Position numbers and translations under genes: made by a program. From positions 2,775,001 to 2,839,000 of the forward strand of contig JAZARR010000250.1 of NCBI GenBank assembly GCA_037389465.1: 64,000 bases of DNA. The letters are read 5' to 3'. The stretch is from Baylisascaris procyonis (taxonomy: Eukaryota; Nematoda; Chromadorea; Rhabditida; Ascarididae). This document shows, one piece after another, positions 23,514 to 36,025 of this stretch. The notes beneath the pieces are model-generated. The model searched no databases, had not been told where the DNA came from, and saw nothing but the letters and a program-made list of their open reading frames with translations. Within the stretch, counting starts at the first letter, position 1; each line of letters begins with the position of its first letter.

Positions 23514-23741
23514 TCAAGGAATCTGATGCTGTATAAAGAGTTGGACATCCGGCGTGACGCATGGCAAATTTAAAAACTCACATGCTGGAAATTGACATCC
23601 CCATATTGCACTGATCTAGTGGTGTAATATAAGGGAAGGAAGTTATTCACATACCTGAGAGCATGACTGGGGTGCATCAGCGGAGACACAAGCGATGATG
23701 ACCCCAAGAAGAAGCAGAAGACCGGCTTGTTGAGCGTTCAT
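23514..23741 (-). CDS. Small secreted cysteine-containing peptide, two exons, 39-base intron
   Basis: Exon 1 (23741-23655) encodes 29 residues: a textbook signal peptide, MNAQQAGLLLLLGVIIACVS, with likely cleavage after the Ala at 21, then DAPQSCSQ. Intron 23654-23616 (39 bases) starts GTATGT and ends CACTAG. Exon 2 (23615-23514) adds 33 residues and a stop. The 62-residue precursor gives a mature peptide of about 41 residues with four cysteines (27, 36, 41, 48; spacing C-x8-C-x4-C-x6-C), enough for two disulfides. A TATATA box lies about 180 bases upstream at 23921-23926. I recognise no family, so function is unknown. Exon 1 is convincing. Exon 2 rests on phase continuity and on the cysteines it adds; other acceptors give only short tails. 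Confidence 0.55.
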
Positions 23742-23920
23742 GATCACAAATGCAAAGCAACTGCTTGGCACTCGATGCAAACGGCTATACGGTGTGGGCG
23801 TGGCTCGTTTGCCGCAGGGCAACTGCTTAACAACAGCTCGTTGTGCGTAAATGCAAGCAGGCCAACTGTTGAAGCGACTTGCTTGACACTGATGCGTTTG
23901 CCGAATGATCAAGCGTCTAA

Positions 23921-23926
23921 TATATA
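23921..23926 (-). promoter_or_regulatory. TATA box candidate for the secreted peptide gene
   Basis: TATATA on the minus strand about 180 bases before the start codon at 23741. The intervening sequence is unusually GC-rich for this window and would form the 5'UTR. No intron is needed to connect them. Confidence 0.4.
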
Positions 23927-26900
23927 GGCTTGGATGTATGAAGGATGGCATAGGGATTTGGGAGGATGTCTTTTTTCTTTCTTATTGCAAACGCCACACA
24001 AATGAGTTGACATCAATGAATTTGGGAATTGAAATTCTGGCTTCATTAATTGTGACCCCAAGGGGCAAACATTTTCATTTACTCTCTTAAGCTTCTCACT
24101 AATTAGGTGCAAATATTTCGAGCACATTCGTTAAACATTCACTTCTTTCATTATCGTATACGTGATGGCCTTCTGTTGTGATGTTAATCGTTAGAAGACG
24201 AATTCTTCTCAATTCTCTTTACTTGCACTTAACTGCTGAACAGTTCTTTTATCTACGAAAATTTGAACGATAATTTCCTAGAGGGGAATTTTATCGGAGG
24301 AAAATTTAATGATCGCTTCAGATGATGGCCAATAGGGTTTTTATAGGTTCATCGTTCGTTATAGAGTGGCATAGATGATGCTTATTTTGTTTCTTCGAAT
24401 ATTTTCTTGAATGGCACAAATCTTCCTTTATATTATGTCAGTGAAATATTAGTTGTGTTGATTAACTTGTTGCTTAGAGCATAAAGGGAATAGAAGAGTA
24501 CGGTTTAAAAATTCGTCTTTTGTTATTAGCATATGCAAATGAAATTTTAATATTTTTCACATATTCCAATGAATATCACTTCCTGTTTCTCTCCTTTTAT
24601 CTCCCTTTCTTTCCCTTTCTCTCTCTCTCTTTGAAAAACTCATTTTTGTTTGGAAGTCAAGATGACATAAGTGTTTTTATTCGAAGTCGGTAGAAATTCC
24701 TTAGTATCCTATTTTAGCAAATAATGACTCAGATTCGTGACAGTCTTATAGAAAAAGAATAAAATGATTCATATCTTTCAATATATATCTTTTCGATTGT
24801 AAAAATTGAAAATTAATGGAAAAATATGCTAAAATTTTGTGAAAGTGGAATTCCTCTTTCGAATCGCCAAAAATTTTCATCAGTCATACGAAATGACTTT
24901 TGGTTTGCCCTCTTGTGCTAAGATTAGATGATTTAATGTGGCGCAAATGTCGCTAATCTTCAGGTACTAAAAAAGGCGACAAATAGAAATGAATTCTTTG
25001 CAGATAGCTTAACGGCCTATGCCGCGAAGCCCAAATGAGCTTCTTGTTAATCACTTGGCGTGTTAATCCACTCGAATAGAATAGAAAATTTTTTTGCTTT
25101 TCTCTTACTTTTTTTTAAAAAATATCATTCACCGTATCGAGAAGCTGACGGCTATTATGATTACCGTAAGCGAAATTCCATAAGTTCATTACCGTACTTT
25201 ATGAAATAGGATTTATATCGCTCATCGGTAGTATCTCTTTGAGCAATAGTTATTCCTCACATAGTTTCTTAATTTATTAAATACCAATGAAGCAAGAGGA
25301 ATGCTTAAGCCTATAACAAACGCTAAACTGTGCAGCGTCTCATTGCATAAAATCACAATGGCTGAATTTGCCGATTGGCTTTTGTGCTGAGATGCGCCTC
25401 ATTTCGAATTGCTACTGATAAGTCAAATAAATTAACTTCAAGCAGAGATAGCGCTTTCAGTCTTCCTTTTCTCAAATTATTTTCATTAAATTCATTCTGC
25501 AAATAAAAAAAAGACTCTTCAGAATAAAATCTTGAAATATTTTCTAAATTAAAAGCTATTTGCTGCATAGTTCCTCCATTTGTTTAGCGTCATTGAAATA
25601 TCAAGAATATTTCAAAGCTCTGTTAACGAAATCCATAATGAAATCATTCCATTTTGCAAATATTAGGAATGCAAGCACATTTTACAATACCCACATATAG
25701 AAAACAAAGGATGAGCGATTAATTTCGGTGGAATGTAAATTTGAACTTAATTGTAGTAAAAAATGTAGTTGAACTCAACGCAATGAGTCGAAAGATAAGC
25801 TCTTGTAAACAAGGCGTTCAATAACAAAGTTTGTATGAGAACCTCATGTTTTTGTTCACTGTCTAGAATTGGAGACGTGCAGTGCGCTCCCAACTCCGGA
25901 GTGCGCACAATATTGACAAAATTTAGCAGCGTTTTTTTGTAATCGAAAAAATATCCACTATTAGATTACGAGAAATCCATTGGACGTTTAACGAGAATTG
26001 CATCCGTAGAGAGTGTTGGTTCTGCAAAGTTGTTAGCGATGATTTGAGCATAAAAACACATTCTTCTTAATGGTTGAATAAGGTATACATTATAAATTAT
26101 TTAAAACATTATAGATCAAGGTATTTCGTATCCAATTTAAACAGATGCATATTTTATCGATCAACTCTATTATTGTTATCTCTACATTGCAAGTTCGATT
26201 TTATGCATTCTAGGAAGCGAGGATTTGGTGGAATAAATAATATGAAGTATCTGATGCATACCGTTAGCTAACCACCTATTTCTCGAAATCGCAAGCAGGA
26301 AGAGGGATGCAAGAATAAACTTTGTTGGATGAAATAATATTAGATTTAGTTGGCGTCGAAAATTAGATTTGATTGCACTCATTTAATTTATGAATCATTT
26401 TTGAATATAAATATCTTATCAAAAAAAAATTGCCCACTTTTTATATATGACATATTTCTATCGATAATCAAACACATTAACTTAAGTAAGTCTGTAAAAT
26501 TCTAAATGAATTCAAGAAATTTAAAAAAATATTCAGCACGGTTAAGGGAATTTTCAAAAAAAAAAAAACAGCAACCCTATCGTGGAATATTTTTTAGTGT
26601 TGCTTATAAAATATTGATATTATTTGTCAAAATAGACAAATATGACACAAATGTATGCAGAGACAAATTGCTATCGATGAAAAATACGCATTTTGTAAGA
26701 GATGGCATTAAAATGGGCGAAACATTGATAATCTATTTTGTTGAGGATAAACGACACTCTCGACACAATTGAAAAATTTGTTTGCTTTGGCGAATGACGC
26801 AATTCTGATTTGAAAAAGTGATAAAGAAACCATCAAGTTGAACTATGGGCATCATTTTAAATTTGTGAGCAATTTGATGGCTGTTTCATTGAAAAAGTTA

Positions 26901-27369
26901 AAAGATGTAATAGCGAGTGGAAATATCGCAGAGAGGTTGCACTGAATAGAATTCGATAGATCATGGTTAGCATTAACATACCCAAAAGGCCGATGATTAT
27001 TCTCTTTCCTTTAGTTATCATATTCCCATCTCCTTCTCCTCCCTTCCCCACATTTTAATATAGGTTTAAGAGTGCGATAGACAGAAGTATTCTTTCATTC
27101 ATTTATTCACTACAGTTGGCTAATGGGTCTTTCGATGAAGTGCTCCTCTATGTATTTCCATTGCATATAAAGCGCTAATCTATTCATCTTCCTCGTTTAA
27201 AGAAAATCGAATGTTTCCCTCCTACTTTTTATGAAGCCCTTATATCGCTTTGTTTTAGAAGGATGGGAAATCTCATCGGTAATTATTAATTAAGAGTTGA
27301 TTCGTCAAGGCTAATCTTGCGAGTTTGTGAGTATTCGATACTCTTTTGTTGGTGGTGTCTGAGCGGCAG

Positions 27370-27498
27370 TATAAAGTCTGATCACTCGATCCTCACATAT
27401 CTATTTGAACGAACTCCTTCTGTGCTCAGTTATTGATCTTTCTGTATGCTATGTGCGCTTCAATGTACGATAAGAACTATGAAGCATCAGAGTACTCA
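27370..27498 (+). promoter_or_regulatory. TATA-type promoter with possible first exon
   Basis: GGCAGTATAAAG (TATA at 27370-27376) in a local GC-rich context is followed about 75 bases later by an ATG (27451) opening MCASMYDKNYEASEYS, then a GTAAAG donor-like site at 27499. Unspliced, the frame runs 30 codons to 27543. The arrangement suits the 5' end of a gene on the plus strand, but no downstream exon was found. Confidence 0.25.
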
Positions 27499-30400
27499 GT
27501 AAAGAAAAAAACTTTTCAGGAATTTTTTTTTTCTGCAAAGTGAGAAGTATTTTTAATAAAAAGAAATTATTGTTAAAATATTTTCAAAATCATTACAAAT
27601 AAGCATCAGAAATACCTAAATGGTACAAGCAAATAAAAATGTAATAGTAGAAAAGTTGCTTATTACATAGTGAGACAGATGAACATAGCAGATGCTAGGC
27701 TAGCATTTAGACACAGGCCAGAAAATACATTTAAATGGGAATAAAGAAAATTGATTAATAAAACAGAGGGAATCGTGTATTGGTCTGACTTATTCTAATT
27801 TCTCAGGGCAACAAACGCTGCTGAGGTAAAGCTCATTCATATTTTTTTTAAATTGCTGATATCAGTGGTCAATTGGAACAATGTGACTACTGCAATTCAT
27901 GCATATATATCTGAATCTTTTGCAATGTTATGGTTCCATTCTCTCTGAAATATTTAACCACTGTTGTACGTTTCTTGCCACTAAATTAGCGCACATTCTT
28001 CGCTTGCAATTTATTCACTAGCTGCAGCACATTACAAAATTCACTATCAATGCATTTGAGCTGACGCATTACCTCAGAAACGTCGAACAAGGACTAGCAT
28101 TGCACCTAGGAAACTTGAACAATGCTGATTTATTTAAATCAATAAAGAATGCGATTGCTAAGATATGCATAATGCTGAAACATCGTTAAGCCGTATTCAA
28201 TGCATTGGTGGTGGTGATGTTTACCGTAAAGTGCGTATGCAGTCGAATGTGACGTTCTGGGGATCAAAACTGCTCCCGTAACGATTTCTTCTAGAGTAGA
28301 GCACACATTACAGAGCTGACCTGTGTGCACGATAACTTTAACTGTATAAATTTGCAGAAAGTAGTTACCGTTTTTGATCTATGGATCATATTTCCTTTAT
28401 AAAACTTTCAAAAATTGTGGGAGTGATATAGAGTCATTGTTTTCGCAGTCGGCGTCTTTTCCAGTTTGCGTTTTGTCTACGTTTCAGTCAGAGCTTGAGA
28501 TGTATTGATAAATTCGATTGTGAAAATTTTAGGTTATGCATATGCTGGTAAAAAGTTCATCTTGCTTGCTAATGCTTACGACTATATCGCAACCTACTGC
28601 GATCATGTGAAATCCATAGAAGCAATTAAAGTTTTACTGACATTATTTAGGTGACTTCTAACTAGGATTGTTCAATTTTGATTAGAGACTTTTAGTTGTT
28701 TAATGTTGAGCTGCAAAGTCTGATTTGATTAATTTCAATTAAAATTGTTACCATTGTAATAGCATTGCTTCGTTTTCGTCGCTACAACTAATATTTTTAC
28801 TCTTAGTTTATCAGCGTTCTCCAGTCCTGCAAATATATTTTTTTGTGAATTTCATTTCTTAACGTCATGCAGAATTTTCGACGATTAATCTAATTGATTT
28901 ATTCATTATACGGATGATTGCAAAGCTCATTTATAGGCTGAATTTTTCGTAAATCTTGTGATATCTTAAAGTTGAGTGCTTATTTAGTGATAAGTTTCAG
29001 AGGTAATCTTTAATATATTATCAGAGCTATATGACAAGATTATTAGATGTTCTGCTTTAATAATCTTACAAAAAAAAGGCATTAATAATTCTCTCATTCA
29101 ACATTAATTTCCCACACTTGACTACAGTACATTATAACAAATGCAAGGGTAAATGAGATCGTTTATTATGACGTATCGTTTTTAAAATTTCCTAATTATG
29201 CACCAATAAATGAATTCATAATATCTATTGAATTTCCGCTTTTTTTATCGTTTACTTGTGTAATGTTGTCATCTTCTAGTATACCCTCGAGTCGTCTTCA
29301 CCTCAATAATGATCAATAACAAGCCATTGTGAAGGAATAACGGCTAAGTGCAAAAAAAAGGAAGGAAGAAATAAGCATCATTATGCCTCTCATTTTAGAG
29401 CAACCTTTGCAGCATATAACTGTTCAGCTTAAAAAAGTTTTTTGAAACTCAGCGCTTACTTTGAATACAGTGGATGCCTGTGTTTATTGCACCATTTACT
29501 TCAGTCATCTACTTATTTCCCACTTAATAAGTTTTAAAAGGAAAATCAAAGTGAAGAGCAGCGCAAACTATCAATTTTCGTTTATTCTGCGTCGATATTT
29601 TGCTTCTTACAATACTCTATTTTCACATTCCGTAAATTAAATTTAGTAATCACTGAAAACGTTGTGTACCAAAAAATGTATTCTAGCTTATAAATTCATC
29701 ATAGATATAGATACGACACTAGAAATACGGATGGTTGCCCATCTGGGTATTAATGTTGGTGCGTATTGGTGTTAAATTAATTAGCAAACCTCAATGGAAA
29801 CATATGCTTAGTCGAAAAAAGTAGTACGAATCGTACCGATAACACTTTCACATATGCAAATATTTACATGTGAACATAGAAATAGCCTGCGAAATATTAT
29901 TCATAAAGAGTAATTTGATTATAAACGGTAAATTTTTAAATGGCCTCAAATTGTTTCGTTGAATTGCTAGACAACAAATTGGAACTTAATTGTTATTTGC
30001 TTATGAATTGCCAATGATTTATAATTCACTTCATTGAAGTGGATAAAATTTCCTTCAATACAATCATAATTCTAATATTTTCGAGCCATTAAATTGTAAC
30101 TAATAGGATTCCACTGAAGCATCATATCTTCAAACTTTGAGGTGCTGTCGCAGAATAAGTAACAACTCTTCATTACCTCTTCATAACGGTTATAAAGCCA
30201 TGGGAATTAGAAGGGTGTACGTTAAGCGGGAAGCTTGCCCTCATTCCGAACTCTTTCAACTCTCTTCAAATCAGAAAAGGCGTAGTCTAAAAAGATTATT
30301 ACTTATGAAACATTGCTGGCATTCTTTTGTTGGAAATGACCACGCAGCGACTCCTCTTTTGCATATAGCACTGTGATGTGTTTTTGTTAGCTCCATTATA

Positions 30401-33217
30401 CTGCGCATACTCTGCTTGTCGTGTTGATGAACCCATTTCATATTGTCTGCGCTGAAGTTAGTTCTTCGACAGTTCCACACCTCCGTTAAAGTTTCAGAAC
30501 AAGACGAAAGAATGATGTGCGTTGGATCATGCAAAGTGTCTCCGAAAGCAGTACAATGCATTCAAGGTCTGGTCAAATATCATTGGTGCTATTGACCATC
30601 AACTAACGTCTGAGAAGGAAAAGCAGACTTAACAAAAAGTAAGGAAGACAGGCTGCAGCGCAAGCTGTAGATAACAGTCTGAGTTACTTAAAGTAAAACT
30701 TAGTACCGCTAAACTCATCTATCCGATTTGTTATACCACACACCGCAAGACATATATTTCCTCTTTGATATTTATGACAGCATTCTCCCGACTAGAAGCA
30801 AATGAGCATATTTTCGCCACCTGTGGTCTTCTAGGCTTCAAAGAATTATAGGAAGGTATTTTGAACTAGGAAAACAAAACTTAATTTTTTTTCTTGAAAA
30901 TTAACAACATCAATGTTCAAAAAGCCAAATGAAGAGCATCAACGCCAAAGTAGCGGATTACTAATCAAATTTATGCTAGTAATATTACCAATTCGATCAT
31001 GCGAAATTCTTTTCGGCTGTTTAATAATCGCTCAAATCACTTGTGCATATTTTGTTTCACAGTATTTTGTTTCGTTAATTCAAACTAAAGCCTATTGGTG
31101 TTAATTCTTTCCTGTTTTATTCAGTATTTAATGCTGTGCTAAAATGTGCTTTTGATTAGACGAACTTTCCAAATAATATGCACGCATCGTTATTGCTTCA
31201 TGCATCTCATTGTCGTGTCTCGTTTCCTATCTTTATGACAAGAACGATTTTAATGCTGCAATATATATCATCATTTTATTTGTGTTATCGGATTTATGAG
31301 CGATTTTCTTTTGCAGCAATGAATGTGTATGAAGCTTGAGTGGTAGATGGCGGGAATTTACAGCAAGAAAATATATACACTTAATAAGGTAACTTTTGTT
31401 GCTTTTCCCTCCCGATTTGCTCGAATTAAGAAGAAAGAAGAGTGGAGAAGCAAGTCGTAGTGTCATTTTCAAGAGAACGGGCAAGCCAACGAAAAAATTT
31501 ATGGAAAAGAGACGGCAAACGGGGAAAAAGCTTTGAAAAAATCGGAAAAGTGCAACTAGGATAGTGTAGAAACCTTCGCGTTGTAAGAAAGAACGCGATA
31601 GCACGTTTGCATAGCATTGTGAAAACGATGGTGAAGATAAGAAAATGATGCGTCTTTCGTCTTTTTGAGAAACACAAACATGAAGGACAAAATATAGAGC
31701 ATTTTGAATATTTGACGTATTGAGAACATTATTATGGAAATGCAAACGGAATAGGACTGTTCAATTACTACACTGAATAATATTGTATGGATTTGTTTTT
31801 TTTTTCTTTTGAGAATTCTTTCGTGACAGTAAATTCATTGGATCAAATTTGAGCTGAAGATTGTTCTACTGCCGGAGTCAAATTGCAGCGCTTAGAAATT
31901 ACTCTCAGGATCAAAGGAAATGAAGAAGCCAAACACGAAGATCTCAAAAAAGCGCATGGAATGCAGGGATTCACCTATAACTAATCTCTTAAATGGGAAG
32001 GAAAAAAAAACATATAAACGAACAAAACATTTATTTTCATCTTATAATAAAAGACAAACAATCTGAACAAATATTAAAATAAAAATGGCGTATATATTAC
32101 CCATCAGATACGTGAGTGAGAGTATAAACTCAAACAGTATTATCGAAAATTTGTTAAATAGGAATTATAGAAAATTCAAAGTCGATTTGTTAAAATTAAA
32201 GGATTCAGCAATCAGCTAATATTCTTATAAAAATTTAGAATCGATAGACTCAGGTGATATCAACTGAATCATATTTTGAGAGAATTTAGAAAAGAAGCGG
32301 ATACAACGACTTCGGGTGATTGATTCTATGAGTTTACAATTTTCTTCGAAAGAAAATTTATGACTAAAACCAATAAAATCATTAAAAATGACTAATAAAT
32401 TTCTAACTAATATTTGACTAAAACCTCTTAATTGCTAACATGAGACCATTGGAAATATAGTTTCTTTTTTGGACATTTTCTATTGTCTATACATATGTGC
32501 ATTTATGGTCAGTATAACATTTCATTATACAATAAATATATAAAGCCACTGTTGAGGTTCATAGTCATGTTGGTTCAAATAATAACCGCAAAAACCAGCC
32601 GCATAGAAATTTTCAACAAGAATTTTACCACCATGTCGTATTACCTTATTCGCAGTTTTATATCAACCGTTGAGCGAATATCGATACTTAGATCATCACA
32701 TTTCAACATCTTCACTGTTACGGCTTTAATTGCTGTCAAGATGATTTCGATAGGAAAGGAGGATCATGCTTTGGTGTATCGGTATCTAATAACTTGTTGT
32801 GATTTGCAAGAAACTTGTTGTATTAAGCTTCCTCAATTTTTTAACTCATAAATATTCAATATTTGCCAGGAAACCTTCCCAAATCGGGCATCATTCCCAT
32901 TGCAAAATTATAAAATCCGTCACAAAAATATTGGATTTTTGGTTTATTTTTAGCTTCTCTTTTTTTTGCCTTTTTGATTACTTACTCAATCATAAATCAC
33001 CAGTTGAAATTGAATTTCGACCCGTCTGTTAACCATAGCGAGGTAAAATTTTCACGAAATTGGCGGACGAAAATCTTATAATGCGTTATAAAACAGCGTA
33101 TACAAACCCGTAATGGTATAGAAGACAACGAAAAGCAGAGTGATTCTTCAGACACAACATCAATCGGTTATAACTAAATTCAGTTGAGTCGAAAAGGCTA
33201 GAGTTAGCTATATGCGA

Positions 33218-33577
33218 TCAACGGTGTAGGAAAGAGCAACCCAGTCGCCGAGGTAATCCTGAGGCTAGACGCTGATTGAGCAACACTGTACACAGTCTGA
33301 ACTCAGGCACCCAACGAATCAACTCTTCAGAAGTGATTAACGACGAAACCGGACACCTGTGAAAGGGTTTCGAGGCTTGCATTCGAAGAACTCCTTCTAA
33401 ATTTCTCATCGGGAGGTGAATGCGATCGATAAGACCTGAAATATGGAACTGGCTAAACCTAATATGATTCTTACAAATTGAAATTTTATGCACTATCAGG
33501 GCTTTGCATTTATTCACGAGAACATAGTTTATGGTTGAGATTAAACCTTTTTTTTCTGACTCTCTTAATGAATGCAC
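33218..33577 (-). other. 119-codon open frame, GC-richer 3' half, unidentified
   Basis: The second half (about 33218-33420) departs from the AT-rich background and encodes a mixed, protein-like sequence (for example SSLITSEELIRWVPEFRLC) with no clear splice sites or family. It may be a fragment of a transposable element or an old coding exon. Confidence 0.2.
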
Positions 33578-35800
33578 CTATTCTAAATATTACAATATCT
33601 TTTGAGATGGGTGCTTTCAATCGTTACTCGAAAGTCGTTTGGCCGCAATAAGAAATGAAATTTCACATTTATTTCGAGACTCAACAATTGAGCACCTATT
33701 AAGACCACATCTATATACACGTGCTAAGATATATGTCTTTATAAAGATTTTCTTTTTTCTGGTCCATAGAAGGAGGAAAAGAAACTTGCAGTTTAGAGTA
33801 TCACAAATCACCATCAACTATTGTAAACTACTAATGAACTCATCAGAACTCCCATGTGAACAATTCATTGATTATTTGCTAGTCTACGGAGTACGTTATT
33901 CGAGTAAATTCCCTACTTATTGATGAAGCGCTTTTTTAATTAACCAAAAGAAATAAAAATAAGAGATGCGCCGAGGAACGAAGTAACAAAAGCTTTCTTG
34001 AAAAAAAAAACGTGATTTTTTGATGATCGAACGTTGGAAATTATATTTATTTTGGCACTTGATAGGAAAAGGCATATATGTGAGAAAAAAATTGTATGAT
34101 AAAGATTTATTTTGGCTCAGGCTTTAAAAATTTCCGAAAAAAACTACTTCAACGCAAAATTCCTCTTATTTTTGATCTCAGATCAGATTTTTTTCTCCTC
34201 ATTTCCCCTAAATTACGGTGAAAAACAGTTGAATTTCTCATACTCATCAATCCTTGAACTAATATAATATTTAATGTATACATTTTTTGTCGGAAGAAGC
34301 TGTTTTTTTAAACAACTGCTTAAGCATACTTCGCTCCCAATAAAAGTTTACGACTAACGATGTGAGTTTATCAAAATTGATTTAAATATGAATAATAAAA
34401 GTAGAGGTTGGGTGGTGTGGCGACCTTCACTATCAAAGCGTTCTTTATAAGTGTTTATAAGCCGTCTGTAATGTTTATAAGCCGACCTGGGAGAATTACA
34501 AGATGTCGAATGAAAGCCGCTTGAAGCAACATTGAAGCATGGGCTTGGGCCTGGATCAATGCACTGTAAGCTTTTCATGGTGTTCATGAACGTGAGCGAG
34601 GAAGTGTTACTTGATGAATCGATTGATCTATAAATTATGGTTGCGGTTATTGTTATTCAACGAGGGCGTTACTCATATTGCAATGCAGCTCATCATTTGA
34701 AGCATCAAATTTTAAAAAACACAACGAACAACACTAGTTGTAATTGAATTCATTATTAAAGGTATGTAGAGAAAGAGTGTATGCAAGTGATAGACTATTC
34801 TCGATAACTCAATTTTGCATACTTTAAATCACTACCGCTGATGAGTTATTAATATGTATCGAAACTGAGTAATTGTTCAATATATGCGATATTATCAGAA
34901 TGCCTTCTCATGCCACTCTCATTGCATACCACTATTAATATTGAAAAATTTAACTAAATAGAATAATATTCCATGTGCAAGAAGACATTTCAATAAAAAA
35001 TACTCAAAACCTTTTACGACAAGATTCTTTGGAAGTAATGACATTTTGTGGATCTCACCTTATTTTTGAGAATCTTTTTGAACAACTCGGTGCAACATGC
35101 TCATCCATAGATGCGTCAAGAAACGTTGAAAGAGTATAAATCTTTGTAAATTGAAGTAGACAAAGCACGCTACCAAACAATGCATTCAGAAAGCCTGGAA
35201 TTAAATTTATTGTTTTATTTCCCTATTCATCATTAATTTCCCTGACAATTGCATAAATGATAAGGCAAAGATCAAAGAAACCGATCGAAAAATTTGCTTC
35301 ATATTGAAAGAAGATAGTTGGATTACTAAGCTACATATGGAATTGTGTAAATGATGCCGCATTCAAATCTTCTTTGATATCTAGATATATAAAATTTGTT
35401 TATTAGTTGGTAAGTGAAGGGCATCATTGTCAGGTAACGTTTATCTCTCCGTCGCTTGCATTTCCTTTTCAACCGCCTTGAAATTCAAAAAAAAAAAAAA
35501 AAATAGAGCAATAGCAATTAGAGAATAAAATGCAAAGAATAAGATCAAAGCGATAGCACTTATTTGCAATGAAATGATATCTTTTCCAGCAAAATTTTAA
35601 TGTCTTCGAAATTTGCGAAAAAATAAAAAAAAAATCTCAGATATCCACACAAAAATAATAACAAGCGCAAGGGAGTCCTCAGCAAAGCCTTGTTTCGAAA
35701 CTCCTCTTCCCTCCCCCTCTTCCTCCTTCCACCATCAGACAGGAGATAGTGAAACTTCAGAATTCCAAGAGCTTAAAGTTTGATATTATGTTGCAAAACA

Positions 35801-35927
35801 TCAAAAACTCGGAAGTGTTGAGTGCAGTCGTTTTGGTATATTTTCCGCAACTCGGATGGACGCTTTGTTGCTTTCCTTGTTTTTCCTATAAACGTTGAAA
35901 CCGCCGTAAAGGCTCAAAGCAGCAAGG
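35801..35927 (-). CDS. Probable last exon of DOXA-1 (phase unresolved)
   Basis: After an acceptor CTTTTTAG, the minus strand reads LAALSLYGGFNVYRKNKESN and on to a stop at 35801-35803, about 42 codons. A membrane segment running into a basic cytoplasmic tail is what the family has after its fifth membrane helix. However, the donors visible at the end of the previous exon (GTTCCT or GTTCGA) give phase 1, while this exon needs phase 2. Either a tiny exon lies between them, or this tail is not used and the protein ends at 36026. Confidence 0.45.
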
Positions 35928-36025
35928 CTAAAAAGCTTAAAGTTACAAAATCAATACAATGTTTAGTAAGTAATTTACTGTCTAATTGAATCAGACAAAG
36001 CATTTAAAAAAAAGATTAGAATAAA

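Larger units (their letters stand above)
23927..35800. other. About 12 kb with no supported gene
   Basis: I read this stretch on both strands and found no chain of exons with matching phases and no recognisable protein family. GC-richer islands at about 30140-30560 and 33220-33420 carry minus- or plus-strand open frames of 79-119 codons that look like decayed coding sequence or mobile-element debris. None shows a diagnostic motif. One promoter-like site is listed separately. Confidence 0.4.

Noticed and set aside
31233..31745. Longest single open frame in the window (170 codons, minus strand)
   Set aside because: It comes from a purine/pyrimidine-biased strand with Phe/Leu/Ser-rich low-complexity product, has no splice or start context and no recognisable motif. 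A purine-rich plus strand depletes stops on the other strand.
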